A stretch of 64,000 nucleotides of DNA from Phylloscopus collybita (taxonomy: Eukaryota; Chordata; Aves; Passeriformes; Phylloscopidae). The notes beneath the pieces are model-generated. The model did no database searches, had not been told where the DNA came from, and worked only from the letters and a program-made list of their open reading frames with translations. The stretch covers positions 7,982,001-8,046,000 of the forward strand of contig JAJNNQ010000024.1 in assembly GCA_027886175.1 (NCBI GenBank), written 5' to 3'. This document shows, in pieces, positions 12,101-24,421 of the stretch. The position numbers and the translations under genes were made by a program. The first letter of the stretch is position 1; each line of letters starts with the position of its first letter.

Positions 12101-15100
12101 GAAATATGAAGTTGAAAAATCAGACAGGGCAAAACTCTCTTTTCATCAGGACCAAAAGGGAAAATACTCTGAGATAGTAAACACTAATTTCTTGGAGGAG
12201 GATGTTTCTTGACAAAGAACCAAACTTGAGGAATTACTGAGAAGAAGAAATTCTAGAAAAAAAGGTCATGCAATTCCAAGACTTTTTGAATTAAGAGTCT
12301 TTTAAAATAATATTCTAAGGTCACACATTCTGTGTAATGAAATCACAACAATTTCTGTCAGACATAGTCTTAGTAGGAGAAATTTGGAGAGGAGTCAATT
12401 TTAATTGCATGTTCCTTTTTGTTCTTTTTCCCTTAAAAATGAAAAAAAAAAAAGAAAAAAATGTGATACTTCAATGTTTTCTAGCTCATACATGCTATAA
12501 ACTCCTTGGTACAGTGCCTCAATCTCATTGATTCTTACTCAGATAAAAGATTCTATCTTATCAAGATTTCCTTTTATGACCTCCTCTTCCTTAGAATGCA
12601 CTTTCCTTCAAATCAGGATTTTATGTTCACACTTGTCAGTAACTGAATCCAAAGCAGAGTAGAAATTATTCAGATTTATATTGTGCATTGGACTAGACAT
12701 TAGATTGTCACTCAGAGCAGCTCTGAAGTCAGCTCTGATCCATAGGGGTTTTATGGCAGTTTATCTCAGAAGACCTCAGAACCCAGGTAAGACAGGGGAA
12801 TGCTGTGATGCAGCAGGGATTCACTGACACTGAGATACCAGAGACATTCATTGGAGCTCACAGGCATAACACAGAACCAGCAACAGATATGTGGGGCATA
12901 TCTGTATTCAGTTCTGAGCTAGAATAAAAAAAAATAATTAAAAGAAAAAAATCTGTTTTTGTTACATGGTCCTTTGGCAATGGTGTCAGATGGATCCCTA
13001 TTGGTATAAATAAAGTCCCTGGAGGTAAATGAATTTGTAACAGACATTATTTCTCATTGAATATACAGGGAGGTGTTGAAGAAATATGTTTTGTAATTTG
13101 AAATGTCTTCAAGAGAAAAAAAGTTATTGATGTTGAAAGCCACCGCATGTGGGACTGTGAAAGTAAATGTTGGTCCAGTGCACATCTGACAATTATCTTC
13201 TCTATATTTTTCCTTTTCAAAATAATGTTCTCTTTTCACACTGTTGGTTGGGTTTTTAATATTTTTTTCTAATGAATTTCAGTTGAGAGGTGCATTGTCA
13301 AGAAAATAAAATGTCCTTCATCAGGTGAAATGAAGGGACTTCCCTTTTGAAAAGCAGGAACTTCCTCTTCCTAGCCCCCAGGAGTTTCAAACCCAGGGAG
13401 AAAGCAGTGAGGGACTACATCCCTTCATGGTGTCAGGGTGGAGATTTCAGCAGGAGCCCAGACTTTGCCCATGCAGAAGAAAATAGACACCAAATCTGAA
13501 TTCTGGATTCTGCAAGGATCCTGAGCTGGTGTCTTTCAGAGAGGAGCTCAACAGAAGGTGGTAGCAGGTAAGAGCTACTTTCACAGAAATTAGATTGCAT
13601 TTTTGAGAGGTATGGGCATAAGGCTTTCACAAGAAACCACAGGAATCTTTTCAGACCTGCAAGTTTCACTGGGTTTTGAATGTCAGTTGATGGCAACTAC
13701 AGATAAAACTTCACTTTCTATCTCCCAAAAATGCCTTCTCTATAGAGGATCTCAAGGTTGTTCACCTGAAATTAAGTACAGTGTTGTCAACTCTAAAAAA
13801 TCTCATAAAATCTCTAGCTCCTTTCATTTTTAGATGAAACTTTCTCTTTCACAGTTTTAATAATTTTAGGTTTTTATCTTAAGCTGAGTAATTGCTTCTT
13901 TAGAGAGATGTAAAGCCAGTGGAAGAATAGATTTACAGGGAGTTGTTTCAAGGTCTGGTTTTGTTTCTGTGTTTTGAGGGGATGAGAAGAAAGGCCTTAC
14001 TGATAATACAGAGAATTTTCAATTGAGGCAGCATCAAAGAGTATCTTCATAAACCTCATTCTGAATTAGTGATGCAAAATGCAGCTCTCATATTTATCAA
14101 GAAGGTAGGCCTTGCCTATTATTCCTCTAATCACCAAAGAATATATTCAACGTGAGAAAGTATTACTGCGTATTTCATACGACTGTGTGTTGAAAAACTT
14201 GTATGGAACTACCATTCAATTTTTGTACCATCATGTTTTGGAGATCGTACTTTACCAACAAAGCCCATGATGTTCAGAGTGAATTAGAAATGTAAATTAC
14301 ACTTTGTTATGACAGACAAAGAGCTCCATGGTATACATTTTTGACCTGCCTATGTGTGTTCGAAATTTAAGTGATCATAAAGTATATATTAATCCATATT
14401 ACTTATTCTTTCCTGCCTGGCATTTAAAATGTCAAGCATGAATCTAATTTCATTGTGATAAATACAGACTTTGAGTAGCATAAATTAAGCAACAGCAATT
14501 CAGTATATAAAAACTCCTTTTTAAAGACATTAAATCACTGATGAGTTAAAAAGTACAGAGTGATGACGAGTTTAGTTTTGAGATGATTTCTTCTGTATTG
14601 TTCCTGTTTTTCTTGTGTTTCCTTCTGTTACTACAGTAGTATATTTATTTCTCAAAACAGATATGCCAATTAGGGAAGATTTAGCCACCACTGAGCAAAA
14701 ATCTACCCTACTGAGCTACAGTGGTATTTCTGTTGTCATAATATATCAAACATGCATTTAAACAATTAGTAGAAATTGTAGTAAACATTTTCACTCTTCT
14801 GGCTTATTAGATGTAAATTAAGAATACACTGGAGTAGCAAAGCAAAATATTCAGAAGTTAAGATAATCACAAATTGTGTATGCAAGCCTTTCTCTTTGTC
14901 TTTTAAAAACAAGTTCTTAAAAAATAAAGCCTAGAAGAAGAGAGGTTGTAATGTACTAGAAAAAAAAATTGCTTAGACTTTTGTTCTGTATTTTGTGTAC
15001 ATTTTTTTTTCCTGTTCAACCCATCAGACAAAAAGACAATAAAACGAAATACAAATCTGCTGCTTGATGTCAGACCATCAGATGAAAATTGAGCTTAGGG

Positions 15101-15528
15101 CATCAAGGAGAACTTCTAAATAATTTTTTGTTCATCCACTCAAACTATAGTTTTTGCACTGAAGGTAGAAGTGACCAAGGGTACATGTAAAAAAAAGCAA
15201 GGTAGGACCACTTAAAATTTTTCCCTGCTGTTGGAGAACTGTGACTGTCTGATTGAGAGAGAGGTGATTGATATTAGCTTAGTATTTTTTTTCCTTCTTC
15301 GTGCCTGCCCTTCCACAAGAATCTTCAACTTTTTTACTCTTACAGAGAGGTCGATCTCTCCTGTTCAGATGTTTAATGAATAATGGTTTTTAATACCTAT
15401 ACAAGCTAATTGTACAGTTTAAGGGTTTCTTCCATATTTTTTTTCCTTGGGAAAGAGTCACCTTGGAACCACAGAAGCTGTCCTCTGTTATCAGCAGAAT
15501 TCTCTCATGGACCTGTGTGTGAGAACTC
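6173..15528. other. AT-rich unique sequence with scattered simple repeats
   Basis: No convincing gene. Minor simple repeats include a T/G-rich stretch at about 6,920-6,975, a TATG-type array at about 8,175-8,200 followed by CATA-rich sequence to 8,300, an AAAC array at 10,960-10,987, and A-rich runs at about 10,172 and 11,272-11,310. A donor-like GCAG/GTAAGAG occurs at 13,567, but the frames leading to it contain stops. Open frames at 7,967-8,507 and 13,433-13,833 lie over low-complexity or non-coding-looking sequence. Confidence 0.6.
10960..10987 (+). repeat. (AAAC)n microsatellite
   Basis: About seven consecutive AAAC units, flanked by ordinary AT-rich sequence. Confidence 0.85.
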
Positions 15529-16030
15529 TGTAATGATTTAAGCCCAGCTGGCAACTAAGCACCACATTCCCCCACCAGAGGGGAATTACAAGGGTGAAAG
15601 ACAGAAAATTCATATATTGAGATAAAGACGTGTTAATAGGGAAAACAAAAGCTTCACACACAAACAGAGCAAAAAAGGGAATGGATTCATTGCTACTCAT
15701 GGTTGGACAGCCATCTCCAGGAGAGCAGGTCTCCATCACACAGTGGCTTGGGAAGACAGATCATTCCACATGTCCTCCCCTTCCTCCTTTTTTCCCCACT
15801 TTATATCCTGACCATGATGTAATATGGTCTGAAATATTCCTGGGGTCAGTTCTGGTCATCTGTCCTGGCTGTGTCCTCTCCCAACCCTCCAGGCTCTGAG
15901 TAAGGCCTGCTCAGCAACAACAAAAACATCTTTATGTTATCTACAGTCATCTCAGTACAAACCCAAAACACAGCCTCACACCAGCTAATGTGAAGCAAAT
16001 TAACTCTACTCTAGCCAAAACCAGCACAAA
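15529..16030 (-). mobile_element. Avian ERVL-like solo LTR
   Basis: On the minus strand, the segment reads like the common bird endogenous-retrovirus LTR. It starts near 16,030 with the 'TGGTTTTGGCTAGAGTAGAG' type opening. A U3 block then contains GGACACAGCCAGGAC, and a TATA-type core reads GGATATAAAGTGGGG (complement of about 15,800-15,815). It ends in the 'TTAGTTGCCAGCTGGG' block and a terminal CA at 15,529-15,530. The length of about 500 bp is normal for an LTR. I see no gag, pol or env beside it, so a solo LTR left by recombination is likely. Flanking bases (AACTC left, AACAC right) could be a diverged 5-bp target duplication. The right edge is uncertain by a few bases. Confidence 0.8.
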
Positions 16031-16120
16031 CACATAGAAGTGTTTGTCTGATGCTTTAGTAATTGCAGCTCTTAATCATTTTGTTCCCCCTCTTTTTTTT
16101 AATACAGTGGGCATGTAGCC

Positions 16121-16184
16121 AAAAAAAAAAATCAAAACCAAAACCAACCAAAAAACAAAACAACGAAAACAATGAAAACAATGA

Positions 16185-16217
<33 letters not shown>

Positions 16218-16270
16218 ACCCCAACCCAAACAAATCAACACAAAAAAGCAATCCCCAAAATAAAAACAAG
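16121..16270 (+). repeat. A-rich A/C tract with (CAA)n array
   Basis: Begins with an A11 run and then AAAACC and GAAAACAAT units. A run of about ten CAA triplets lies near 16,188-16,217, followed by C-interrupted A-rich sequence. It sits about 90 bases to the right of the ERVL-like LTR. The Asn/Lys open frame over it is compositional. Confidence 0.85.
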
Positions 16271-16973
16271 AAACCTGGCTGAGCATCCAGAGTCCTAGTC
16301 ATTCATTAGAGAAACTCACAGCAGAGCAGTTAAAATGCACCTGTGCCACACATGTGGCCTTGGTATGCTAGATACAGTTTTTTAAGCAATTACAACATTA
16401 ATTCTTAACAAAACAACGGGCATCTGGTCCACTCTGAACAAAGGATCATAGAAAATTGCCAGATTGAAGCAGATATCTTGTCCCTTATACTACATTTGGA
16501 GATAATCTAAACCTGTTGCTTCTAGAGAAGCCAGAGGTGATCTCTTGTGTTATGGCAAATGAACAACTGCTCCACCCTCTGCTTTCTCCAGGACTTCTGT
16601 CAGAAAATTAATTTTCACTGTGGCCTCCAAATTAATCAGAACAAGTTGAACTAGGCATTTAAGAAGTGCTGACCTTTTTAATATGAGTGTTTTCTTTCAG
16701 TGAGTAATTTCTGCAGATGTGGTAGCTATTTCTGACAATATGAACATGAGACTTCAACAAATGTCAGCTTATGAGTTTGTCATATATTCTTCAGGCATTT
16801 ACTGTTCTTGTTAGTCATGGCTTGATTTCTTTTTTCTGTGCACAGTAGAGCTTAAATTGCTTCCAGGAATAAGAGATGGTATAACTAAATATCTGTACCT
16901 TGAAATCCTTTTGATTTCAGATGTGATTTCTGGAGTCCTTGACCACAGACAAACCTGTCCAGGTAGAGAGATA
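16271..16973. other. Unique spacer between two LTRs
   Basis: Ordinary AT-rich sequence with no recognisable coding or repeat content. It separates the ERVL-like LTR from the TguLTR5-like LTR, and no retroviral protein frames are visible between them. They therefore look like two separate insertions, not the two ends of one provirus. Confidence 0.5.
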
Positions 16974-18299
16974 CATAGTGAGTTGACCCTGGCTGGATAC
17001 CAGGCACCCACCAAAGTCTCTCTCACATTGCCCCCTGCAACTGGAGAGGGAAGAGAAAATATAACTAAAGGTTCCTGATAGAGATAAGGACAGAGAGAGA
17101 ACTCAGCGAATACTGGGCAAATAATGGGCAAAACAGACTAGAATTAGAGATATTATTTGGATTTATTCATAGCAAAATCAAAGCAGGATAATGAGAAGTA
17201 AAATAAGACCTTAAAAAACCCTTCTCCCACCACCCCCTTCTTCCCAGCTCTATCTCTTCCCCTCCAACAGCACAGGGAGACAGGAAATGGGGGTTATGAT
17301 CTGTTCCTCACCCACTCTTTCTACAGCTGCTCAGGGAGAAGAGTCTCTTCCTTGCTCCAGCATGGGGCCCCTTCCAGAGATAGTTCTCCATGAACTTCTG
17401 CAGTGTGAATCCCTCCCACAGGCAACAGTTCTCCACACACTTCTGCAGTGGGGGTCACCCTCCCATGGGGTCAGTCCTTCAGGCACGACCTGTTCCAGCC
17501 TGGGTTCCCTACAGGTTCACAGGTCCTACCAAGAAGCCTTCTCCAGTGTGGGCTTCTCTCTCCATGGGTCTGCATGTCCCTGCCAGGACCCTGCTCCAGC
17601 ACAGGACTCCCACAGGGTCACATCTTCATCTCAGATATCCCCCTGCTTCAGGCTGGGCTCCTCCCTGGGCTGTGGGTGGATGTCTGCATCCCCCTGCCCT
17701 CCCTGGGCTGTGGGTGGATCTCTGCATCCCCCTGCCCTCCCTGGGCTGTGGGTGGATCTCTGCATCCCCCTGCCCTCCCTGGGCTGTGGGTGGATCTCTG
17801 CATCCCCCTGCCCTCCCTGGGCTGTGGGTGGACCTCTGCATCCCCCTGCCCGCCCTGGGCTGTGGGTGGATCTCTGCATCCCCCTGCCCTCCCTGGGCTG
17901 TGGGTGGATCTCTGCATCCCCCTGCCCTCCCTGGCACAGCTGCCTCCCCAGGGGCTGCAGGGGAATCTCATCCCCCAAAGCCTGGAGCACCTCCTGCCCC
18001 TGCCTCTGCACTGACCTTGGGGTCTGCAGGGCAGTTCCTCTCATGTGTTCTCACCCCACTCTTCTCTGGCCACAACTACGGCTGAACCAGACCTTTTGGG
18101 TTTTTTCCTTCTTAAATCTGTTTTCACAGTGATATTACTATCATTTCTGACTGGCTTAGCCTTGGCCAGCAGCAGGGTCCATCTTCAAGCCACCTGGCAT
18201 TGTCTCAGCTAGACCTGGAGGAAGCTTCTGGCAACTATTTACAGCAGCTACTTCTGTAGCCTCCCCACTACCAGAACCTTGTCAGGCAAACCCAATACA
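16974..18299 (-). mobile_element. Long TguLTR5-like retroviral LTR
   Basis: On the minus strand the element opens with TGTATTGGGTTTGCCTGACA at 18,299. It continues through blocks typical of this songbird LTR family: CTTGGCCAGCAGC complement, GGAGCACCTCC complement, and a series of GC-rich 'GCAGCCC..GGAG' type units. It ends with the 'GGTGCCTGGTATCCAGCC' and 'AGGGTCAACTCAC' block near 16,980. At about 1.3 kb it is long for an LTR but matches the long GC-rich LTRs of passerines. The bases GATA occur directly outside both proposed ends (16,970-16,973 and 18,300-18,303), which fits a short target duplication. The terminal dinucleotide on the left appears mutated. No retroviral genes flank it. The family name is from recognition only. 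Confidence 0.75.
17663..17928 (+). repeat. 38-bp minisatellite, seven copies, inside the LTR
   Basis: The unit starts CCCTGGGCTGTGGGTGGAT and recurs at 17,663, 17,701, 17,739, 17,777, 17,815, 17,853 and 17,891 with only a few substitutions (for example GGATGTC in copy 1, GGACCTC in copy 5, CCCGCCC in place of CCCTCCC). Because 38 is not a multiple of 3 and the unit has no stop in any frame, all three frames on both strands stay open. This explains the overlapping 100-280-codon open frames here, which are not genes. The array lies within the GC-rich repeated part of the TguLTR5-like LTR and looks like a local expansion of its degenerate units. Confidence 0.95.
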
Positions 18300-21200
18300 G
18301 GATATTTATCAGCCATTACATTATAATACCAGTTTGAGGAAGTTTCTGGAAAGAAATTTCCTCATGTGAAATTATTTGCTTTTTTTCCTTCTCATAAATG
18401 TGGATGATTAGTTTATCAATGATTGCATAAAAACATGAAGGCTTTCAGTGTATCCATCTTCCTATATCTTTGGTAGGTTCATTGATGTTAAAAGAAAGAA
18501 AATGCAATTAATATTTAATTTTTGATTCTGTGTCCTTACATTAATGCACCATTGCATTCATCCAGATTTCTTCAACTCACTTAGAAGCTAAATAATTTCC
18601 TTACTACCTCTGCATCATCCTGTCTGCTATATGACTCAATATTTAGATTAAGATCTCCCTTCAAGGAGTAACAATAAAGAATACAGTAAAAAAAGAGATG
18701 GGTCTGATCTGTCTTCAGCTTGCTTTCTTATGATTTCTGTCTTAACATTTTCCATTGGCAGAATTTTGAAAAGACTCAAGTGTTTGTTTTTTCTTCTGTC
18801 AAGACAGAGTAGATGAAAATATTTTTTCTCAGATGAGCAGAGCGACATATTCAATTGGCCATTTCCCACTCAGAAGTAGGAAGGAAATTAAAAAGAAGAA
18901 CTAGAAACTGGATTTATTCAAGGTTTGGAAATGTATAATGAGAAAAAAACATTAGCTCAATATTCTATAGTGCATGTACAGTGCATTCGAAATAATAGTT
19001 AACTGCATCACTTACCCAAGATATTGTTAACAAAGCATTTTTAAGCTCATTTTCTCTAAACTGCAGAGTGAAATATATGTGTATCTATATGTGCCAGCAA
19101 AATGTATGTATTTTCAGTGTCTCTATAGATTTTACTCTCATTTTCAGAGTAATCAGCTAAGCTTTATCACACAAGGCAATTTTGGGAGCTTTATGTAGAA
19201 GTCCGTGAAAAGGAGAAAAAAAGGTCATATAATGAAATAAAAGTATTAGTAAAGCTCTGTGAAATACAGAGTAGTAACCTCATCACACCACATGCATCCT
19301 GCTGGCCCACACATTACTCAGTATAATGGAAAAAGTCCAAGGAAATATTAACCGGGAGAAAAACAAAATTGAAAAACAGCCTGCAGCTGATGGCAGAGGT
19401 AGCTGTGGATGGCAGAATGTAGTTCATTCACCAGTGTCTTTGAAGGAAGGAGTAAAAGTGAAATTTTAGCACAGAGGTAATTGTCAAGGAGAAGAAGAAA
19501 TTTCCATTAATGTACAGCAGAAAATTTAGCCTCAATCTCTGAAATTTCTCTTTAATAGAAATGGAGTTAAATATGCATTTATGTCTCACTGAAAAAAAAA
19601 ATCAAGTCTCTTGTTCTGATATCTTTGCTGTCCCCATTCCCTGTGTAATTGGGACTACAGATATGCTGCATGTTTTGAACTGAAGCCTCCCCAAGAGTCT
19701 GGTGACTTCTGCTTCCAAAAGCAAGGGCAAACTATAAAGGATATCCTCAGATCAAATGGATTTCTTCCCTACTCTATATTTCGAAAATGGCTAGGGGCTT
19801 CAATGGTCCTGTGAATTTTTTCTAATGTTATACCTAAAAAACTAGGTTCTTCATTAGTATTCTCCATTTTGAATATTTCATTCTTCTCCTTTTGGCCCCT
19901 CAGGAGTAAAAGAAGAAAAAAACCCACCATATTACTTTTACCTTTCTATCAGTTTGGTGGGGCTTTTTTTCCACGTCTTTCTTATGATGCTGATTTCTGC
20001 TGTGATATGTGTGTGCCAGGATCAGGTTGGTTATCAGCCATATAATGACAACATGATTCTTGTCACACACCATTTACAGTAGTGCAACTCAAGATAGTTT
20101 ATTTCTCCTCCTGTTTTATTGGGGAGATCACAATTATTTCTGTGTCATTTGCCCTCTCTCTGATCAGGTATATCCCAAGACTGATATGAAAATTATAATT
20201 TCCCTTTAATATTTTCTCTGTGAATGCTGCTTCTCCATTGTATTTGCTTTAAATTACATTCAGCATCTGGCAGCCTTATTTTGTATTCCAGCTCAGACTA
20301 CAAATGTGGGTAGAATTTATTTAATTGAAAATGAAGTTAATGATAGACCACTAAATTCTATCATATGTCCCTGAATGCTGAAATCATTTACTATTGCTAA
20401 TGTAGACCATAAACCCAAATTCCTCTACAGTCATCAATTCTGGCTAGAAATTTATTCAGGGTGTCATCTTCACCTCTTCACTGCTTGATTAATGTGCACT
20501 AGTGTAGTATGTTTAAAGAATGTAGAATGGCTGAGTTGGTTGAGTCCTGTGGGGTCTTTGCCTTTTCAGTTTCTTCCATCTCTTTCAAATTCCAGAGTAT
20601 TTTCATGCCACATGCCTTTTGCTTTGTTGAGAGCAAAACTTCCCTTGCACAATCACTCAGGAAAGGTCTAATGCAGAGACTGAAATTCATAAAAGCCTCT
20701 GAGATTCTTGTTTGGCAAGCAAAGGAAAAAAACAAACTATTGGATGTTTGCTCAAACCACTCAATATTTCTTTTCTCCTATTCCTTCCTCTTTACCATCC
20801 CATGCTCAGATCCTCTGTGAGTTATGAAGAAATGTGTTTTAAAATCGTACCAGAGATTGCTGTGCAAATAAACAGCTTGAACATTTGCATGTTGCTTCCA
20901 GATACACCCTTGATGCTCTTCTACCATTTTAAAGAATTGAGTGTGGTCTGAGCCTTGAGAAACTAAAAGGAAAGACTATGTGTGCCAGTGTGCAAAATGG
21001 ATTATAGTGACCTTTATCAACTGCAACAAAACAAAGAAATCTCTGAGAGGACAGAAAAAAAAATCTACTTAACCAACCTTCTGCAAGTTGTGATTTGCAT
21101 CCGCCAGGTACATTCATGCCTGTTCTCATCACAGATTTTTTTTTTTTTTTTTCAGTTGAAGGAAATTTTCATTCTCACTATGCACTCTCCTTTTCCTCTT

Positions 21201-23269
21201 TTGCAAGAGGAAAATCTTTGTGGTAGATTATCTGGTGGGGTCTTTGCCATATTCACAGATCTTGAAAAGTGTGTAGGTATCTCTAGGTTCACAGAAAATG
21301 AATATTTATCTCTCTAATGAGCTGTCAACACTTTCTGTTCCTGTAATAAATATTCGGGTGCTCATCTTTGCAGCTTGTCCCAAGGTAGAGCACAACCAGC
21401 AAATGTATTCTCAAGGTTCCACAGCAGATTCATTGCTCAGTGTTTCATACAGGACTAGTAGCAGATCAATTAACAAGTGATTACCTGCTTTACATGGTTC
21501 TTTTTCAGGTCATTAACTTCTTGAGGTATGTTTAGGGAAAGTACTATCTCTTGGCTGCAAAAAAAAAAAAAACCCTACTCAATTACTATGTAAATCACTC
21601 ATTCTAAGTAACTTGGTGTTGTCTTACTGAGATTCTAATAGAGTTGCTCATTACTAGTTCTGACTCTCAATAGTTGATCTCTACATAGAAATATGTTTTC
21701 CTCTGTATGACTTACTGTAAACAGTAAAAATTGCTGGCAAATTATTACTCCTGCAGTGAAATTATATGTTTAACTTTTTTTTTTTTTTTTTTCATTTACA
21801 CTTACTATCCTTTATTTAGTACATAAAGGAAAACATTAAGGGTTTGGGTTAACAAATGCAATCTCCATATGTATTGGTGAGTTTCAGTAAATATCTGGAT
21901 TATAAAATCCGAATGTGAACACATCCTGGCTTGTGGTCTACTTCCTGGGTGTTTTTTAGTTATCTGATTTGGTTGCCCTTATAAAACAGATGAATCTGAG
22001 TGATTCCATTTTGGATAGGTGACCCAAATAATTATGAGTAATTTTGATTATAGGGGGGCTATGTGAAAAACATGTAAGAAATAAGAGCATTTTTAAGCAC
22101 TTGAGTTTTGGCTACCTTAAGGTAGACTTTAACATTAAAAATTTAGAATTAAAAGGATATTAAAGGAGACCACTACCATTAGTTAAAGTATAACATACTT
22201 TATTGCATACATATTGCTGCCAACACTCTCTTAAAACCTCTGATTAATTATCATTTTGATATCTTTGCCAAGCAATATATCTTTGATTGCAGTTAGACTG
22301 TTACTGCTAATATTTCATTTAAATCACACTCATGGTGAATTAAACTGATTCTTATTGCCCTACTCCTGATAGAAATGGTGAAAAGTACCTCTTTCTGTGC
22401 ATGCTTGTTTCCTTTTCAAAAACTAATCACTTTACCTTTCATTTTCAACCGTAAATCGTTTGTTTAAATTTTCCTCATAGATTATGCCTTCTAAAATGTC
22501 ACCAGTCACGTTGCTTTTTCTTGGATTCTCTTCAGGGCATCTATTAGTTACTAGTTATCATATATATATTCATATATTTATATATATATAAAATGTTATC
22601 ATGATTTGGACTCGAATGAACAGTAACTGCTCTGGAAGACAGGGAAGTCAGGACCTGCTACTATCCATGGTGCTGAAAAAGGCTCACGTAACGGGGAATA
22701 ATTTATACATAACCATCTACCACAGAACTGCAGTAAGTTTTGGAATTCAGAGATAGTACTAGCTCCTGTAGATACTCTGAGTGTGATATATTGCAGCACA
22801 GGCATCTGGTTTGAAACAGTTATTGGTGGGCTACAAACTAATTCTCTCTCCGAAACTCACCTTTTTTGTGCCGCTTTGCCATAAATTGCTCATGACCCAA
22901 AGGGACATTTTGTTCTTGTAGGTTTTGCAATGGCTGTTGTCTACTAAGCTAGAATTTCAATTAGCATGAGATGACATCTACAGTAAGAAAAAATGCCAAA
23001 CACAATTTTTAAGTGAAATCCAAGAGTGATGGGTTTTATTAAAATGGCTGCTGCTTCTCCTTGCTACCCAAAAATAAAACTAGATTGGAGGGACGGGGGA
23101 TGTTTAATAATTGGTTTGGTTTGGTGGTTTTTATTAGAGAGGTTTTTTGTTTGTTTTTATTAAAAAAAAATGCTTTAAATTAAAAGTTTTGTCCAGAATT
23201 TCACACTGTGAAATCCAGTGTTTCAGCTAATTTCCATGTCCCTTATTTTGGATAAATGTTTAAGTGGGT
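18300..23269. other. AT-rich unique sequence, no gene seen
   Basis: Mostly unique AT-rich sequence with short homopolymers: T-runs near 21,136 and 21,775, an A-run near 21,560, and a TA-rich patch at about 22,559-22,592. A chance-quality minus-strand exon-like pair occurs at 19,016-19,060. Open frames of up to 111 codons near 20.5-21.3 kb have no coding character I can support. Confidence 0.55.
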
Positions 23270-23830
23270 ATATGTTAACATAACAAACAAATTGAGAATT
23301 AAACCTTGCCTTTAGTAGTAAAATCTAATTCAATGTATTTTTATTATTTGCTTTATGATTACCAATCTGTTATATCAATTACTGATTTTAACATTTTTCA
23401 TGTCAGATCCAATGCAAATTAATTAAGTTGTGCATATTGCTCGCACTTTAAGAAATGATGCACTGTGTTAAATTATTGAGTGAAGAGCAGAAAATATAGC
23501 TGGCAAATCTTTTTTAGAATTCTATCTTTAGATAATCACCTTTTATTAAAATGCCAATGAAAACACATCGCTGTAAAGTGAAAATTGTTCTCTAGTAACT
23601 TATAGCTCTGAAAGCCTGATGCAATCGTTTGCATTTACAGCTCCATGTACTAAATGATGGGTCTCTGATAAAAGCATAACTTAAAGCCTCCAAAACACTT
23701 TGTCTTACCATGTGGTACAGCACATAAAATGAATAACAGCAATATTACCAGGTAGAAAATCACCACTTCAAAATGCAAAATAACTCCAAACTATTGTGCA
23801 AGATAATAAAACTAGAACATTTAGGAATAA
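23270..23830. promoter_or_regulatory. Candidate conserved noncoding element with POU/homeodomain motifs
   Basis: Repeat-free AT-rich stretch carrying a perfect octamer ATGCAAAT (23,412-23,419) that overlaps a TTAATTAA homeodomain core (23,419-23,426). A second, inverted octamer-like TTTGCAT lies at about 23,628-23,634, with further ATTA cores around it. Absence of low-complexity sequence plus clustered homeodomain/POU cores is typical of developmental enhancers in gene deserts, but such motifs are also common by chance in AT-rich DNA. Conservation cannot be judged from one sequence. Confidence 0.2.
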
Positions 23831-24310
23831 AGCAATAGGATGATCTTGTACAAATTATCACAGTTAGATCTGTTTTGCAAAGTATGAAGATTTCTATTGA
23901 TTTCTGTGGGACCAAAATTTAATTCAATTTTCCTTGAAAGAGGTACAGTTAATCTGCTATATGTATGGCCTTTGTAGATTTCCTGATTAAATGCCCACTT
24001 TGTTATGAATAATGGGGGATAAGCTTATATATGTCTGTAAACTGCAAATTAAATATGTACCAAATTAGATAATGTTGCAACTGTATATTAGTTTTTCTTG
24101 AGCACACATGTTAAGTATTCCCTTTGAAATGTTACCTACCTCTGTTGTTGAGATTTGGAAATTATATGCCTAGTTTCAGAGCAATGAGTTTCTATTAATT
24201 TTCTTTTGCTTATGCTACAGCAAAAAACGCTACACCTTGTGTTCTTACCTTGTTACTTTGCATCTACTACAGAGAACAAAACATTTAAAGTGTCATGAAG
24301 ACACCACAGG
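23831..24310. other. AT-rich sequence, no gene
   Basis: Unique AT-rich sequence leading into the A/C and purine repeats. A minus-strand 18-base microexon-like interval with good splice sites (about 24,248-24,265) was noticed, but it is too short to support. Confidence 0.5.
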
Positions 24311-24366
24311 AAAACAAACAAACAAACAAACAACCCAAAACAAAACAAAAAACCAAACAAACCACA
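24311..24366 (+). repeat. A/C-only tract with (CAAA)n
   Basis: Consists of AAAC/CAAA tetramers followed by CAAAA pentamers, with no G or T. It lies 55 bases before the long purine tract. Confidence 0.85.
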
Positions 24367-24421
24367 GTAGTTTAAATAGGGGCTTGAAACCATCTGGAGA
24401 TGGAAAAAGGATGAATGTGTC

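Noticed and set aside
13381..13567. Exon-like interval between a pyrimidine-rich acceptor and a GTAAGAG donor
   Set aside because: All three frames contain stops; a noncoding exon cannot be excluded but is not supported.
16271..16973. Possibility that the two LTRs bound one provirus
   Set aside because: The LTRs are of different types and the sequence between them has no retroviral genes.
17287..18132. 281-codon open frame with Pro/Cys/Trp-rich repeats, and overlapping frames on both strands
   Set aside because: Explained by the 38-bp stop-free minisatellite and GC-rich LTR sequence.
19016..19060. 45-base minus-strand exon-like segment with CTGCAG acceptor and GTAAGTG donor
   Set aside because: The surroundings are AT-rich and nothing else near it looks coding; such short pairs are expected by chance in 64 kb.
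24248..24265. 18-base minus-strand microexon-like interval with good splice sites
   Set aside because: Too short to carry evidence; no partner exons on that strand.
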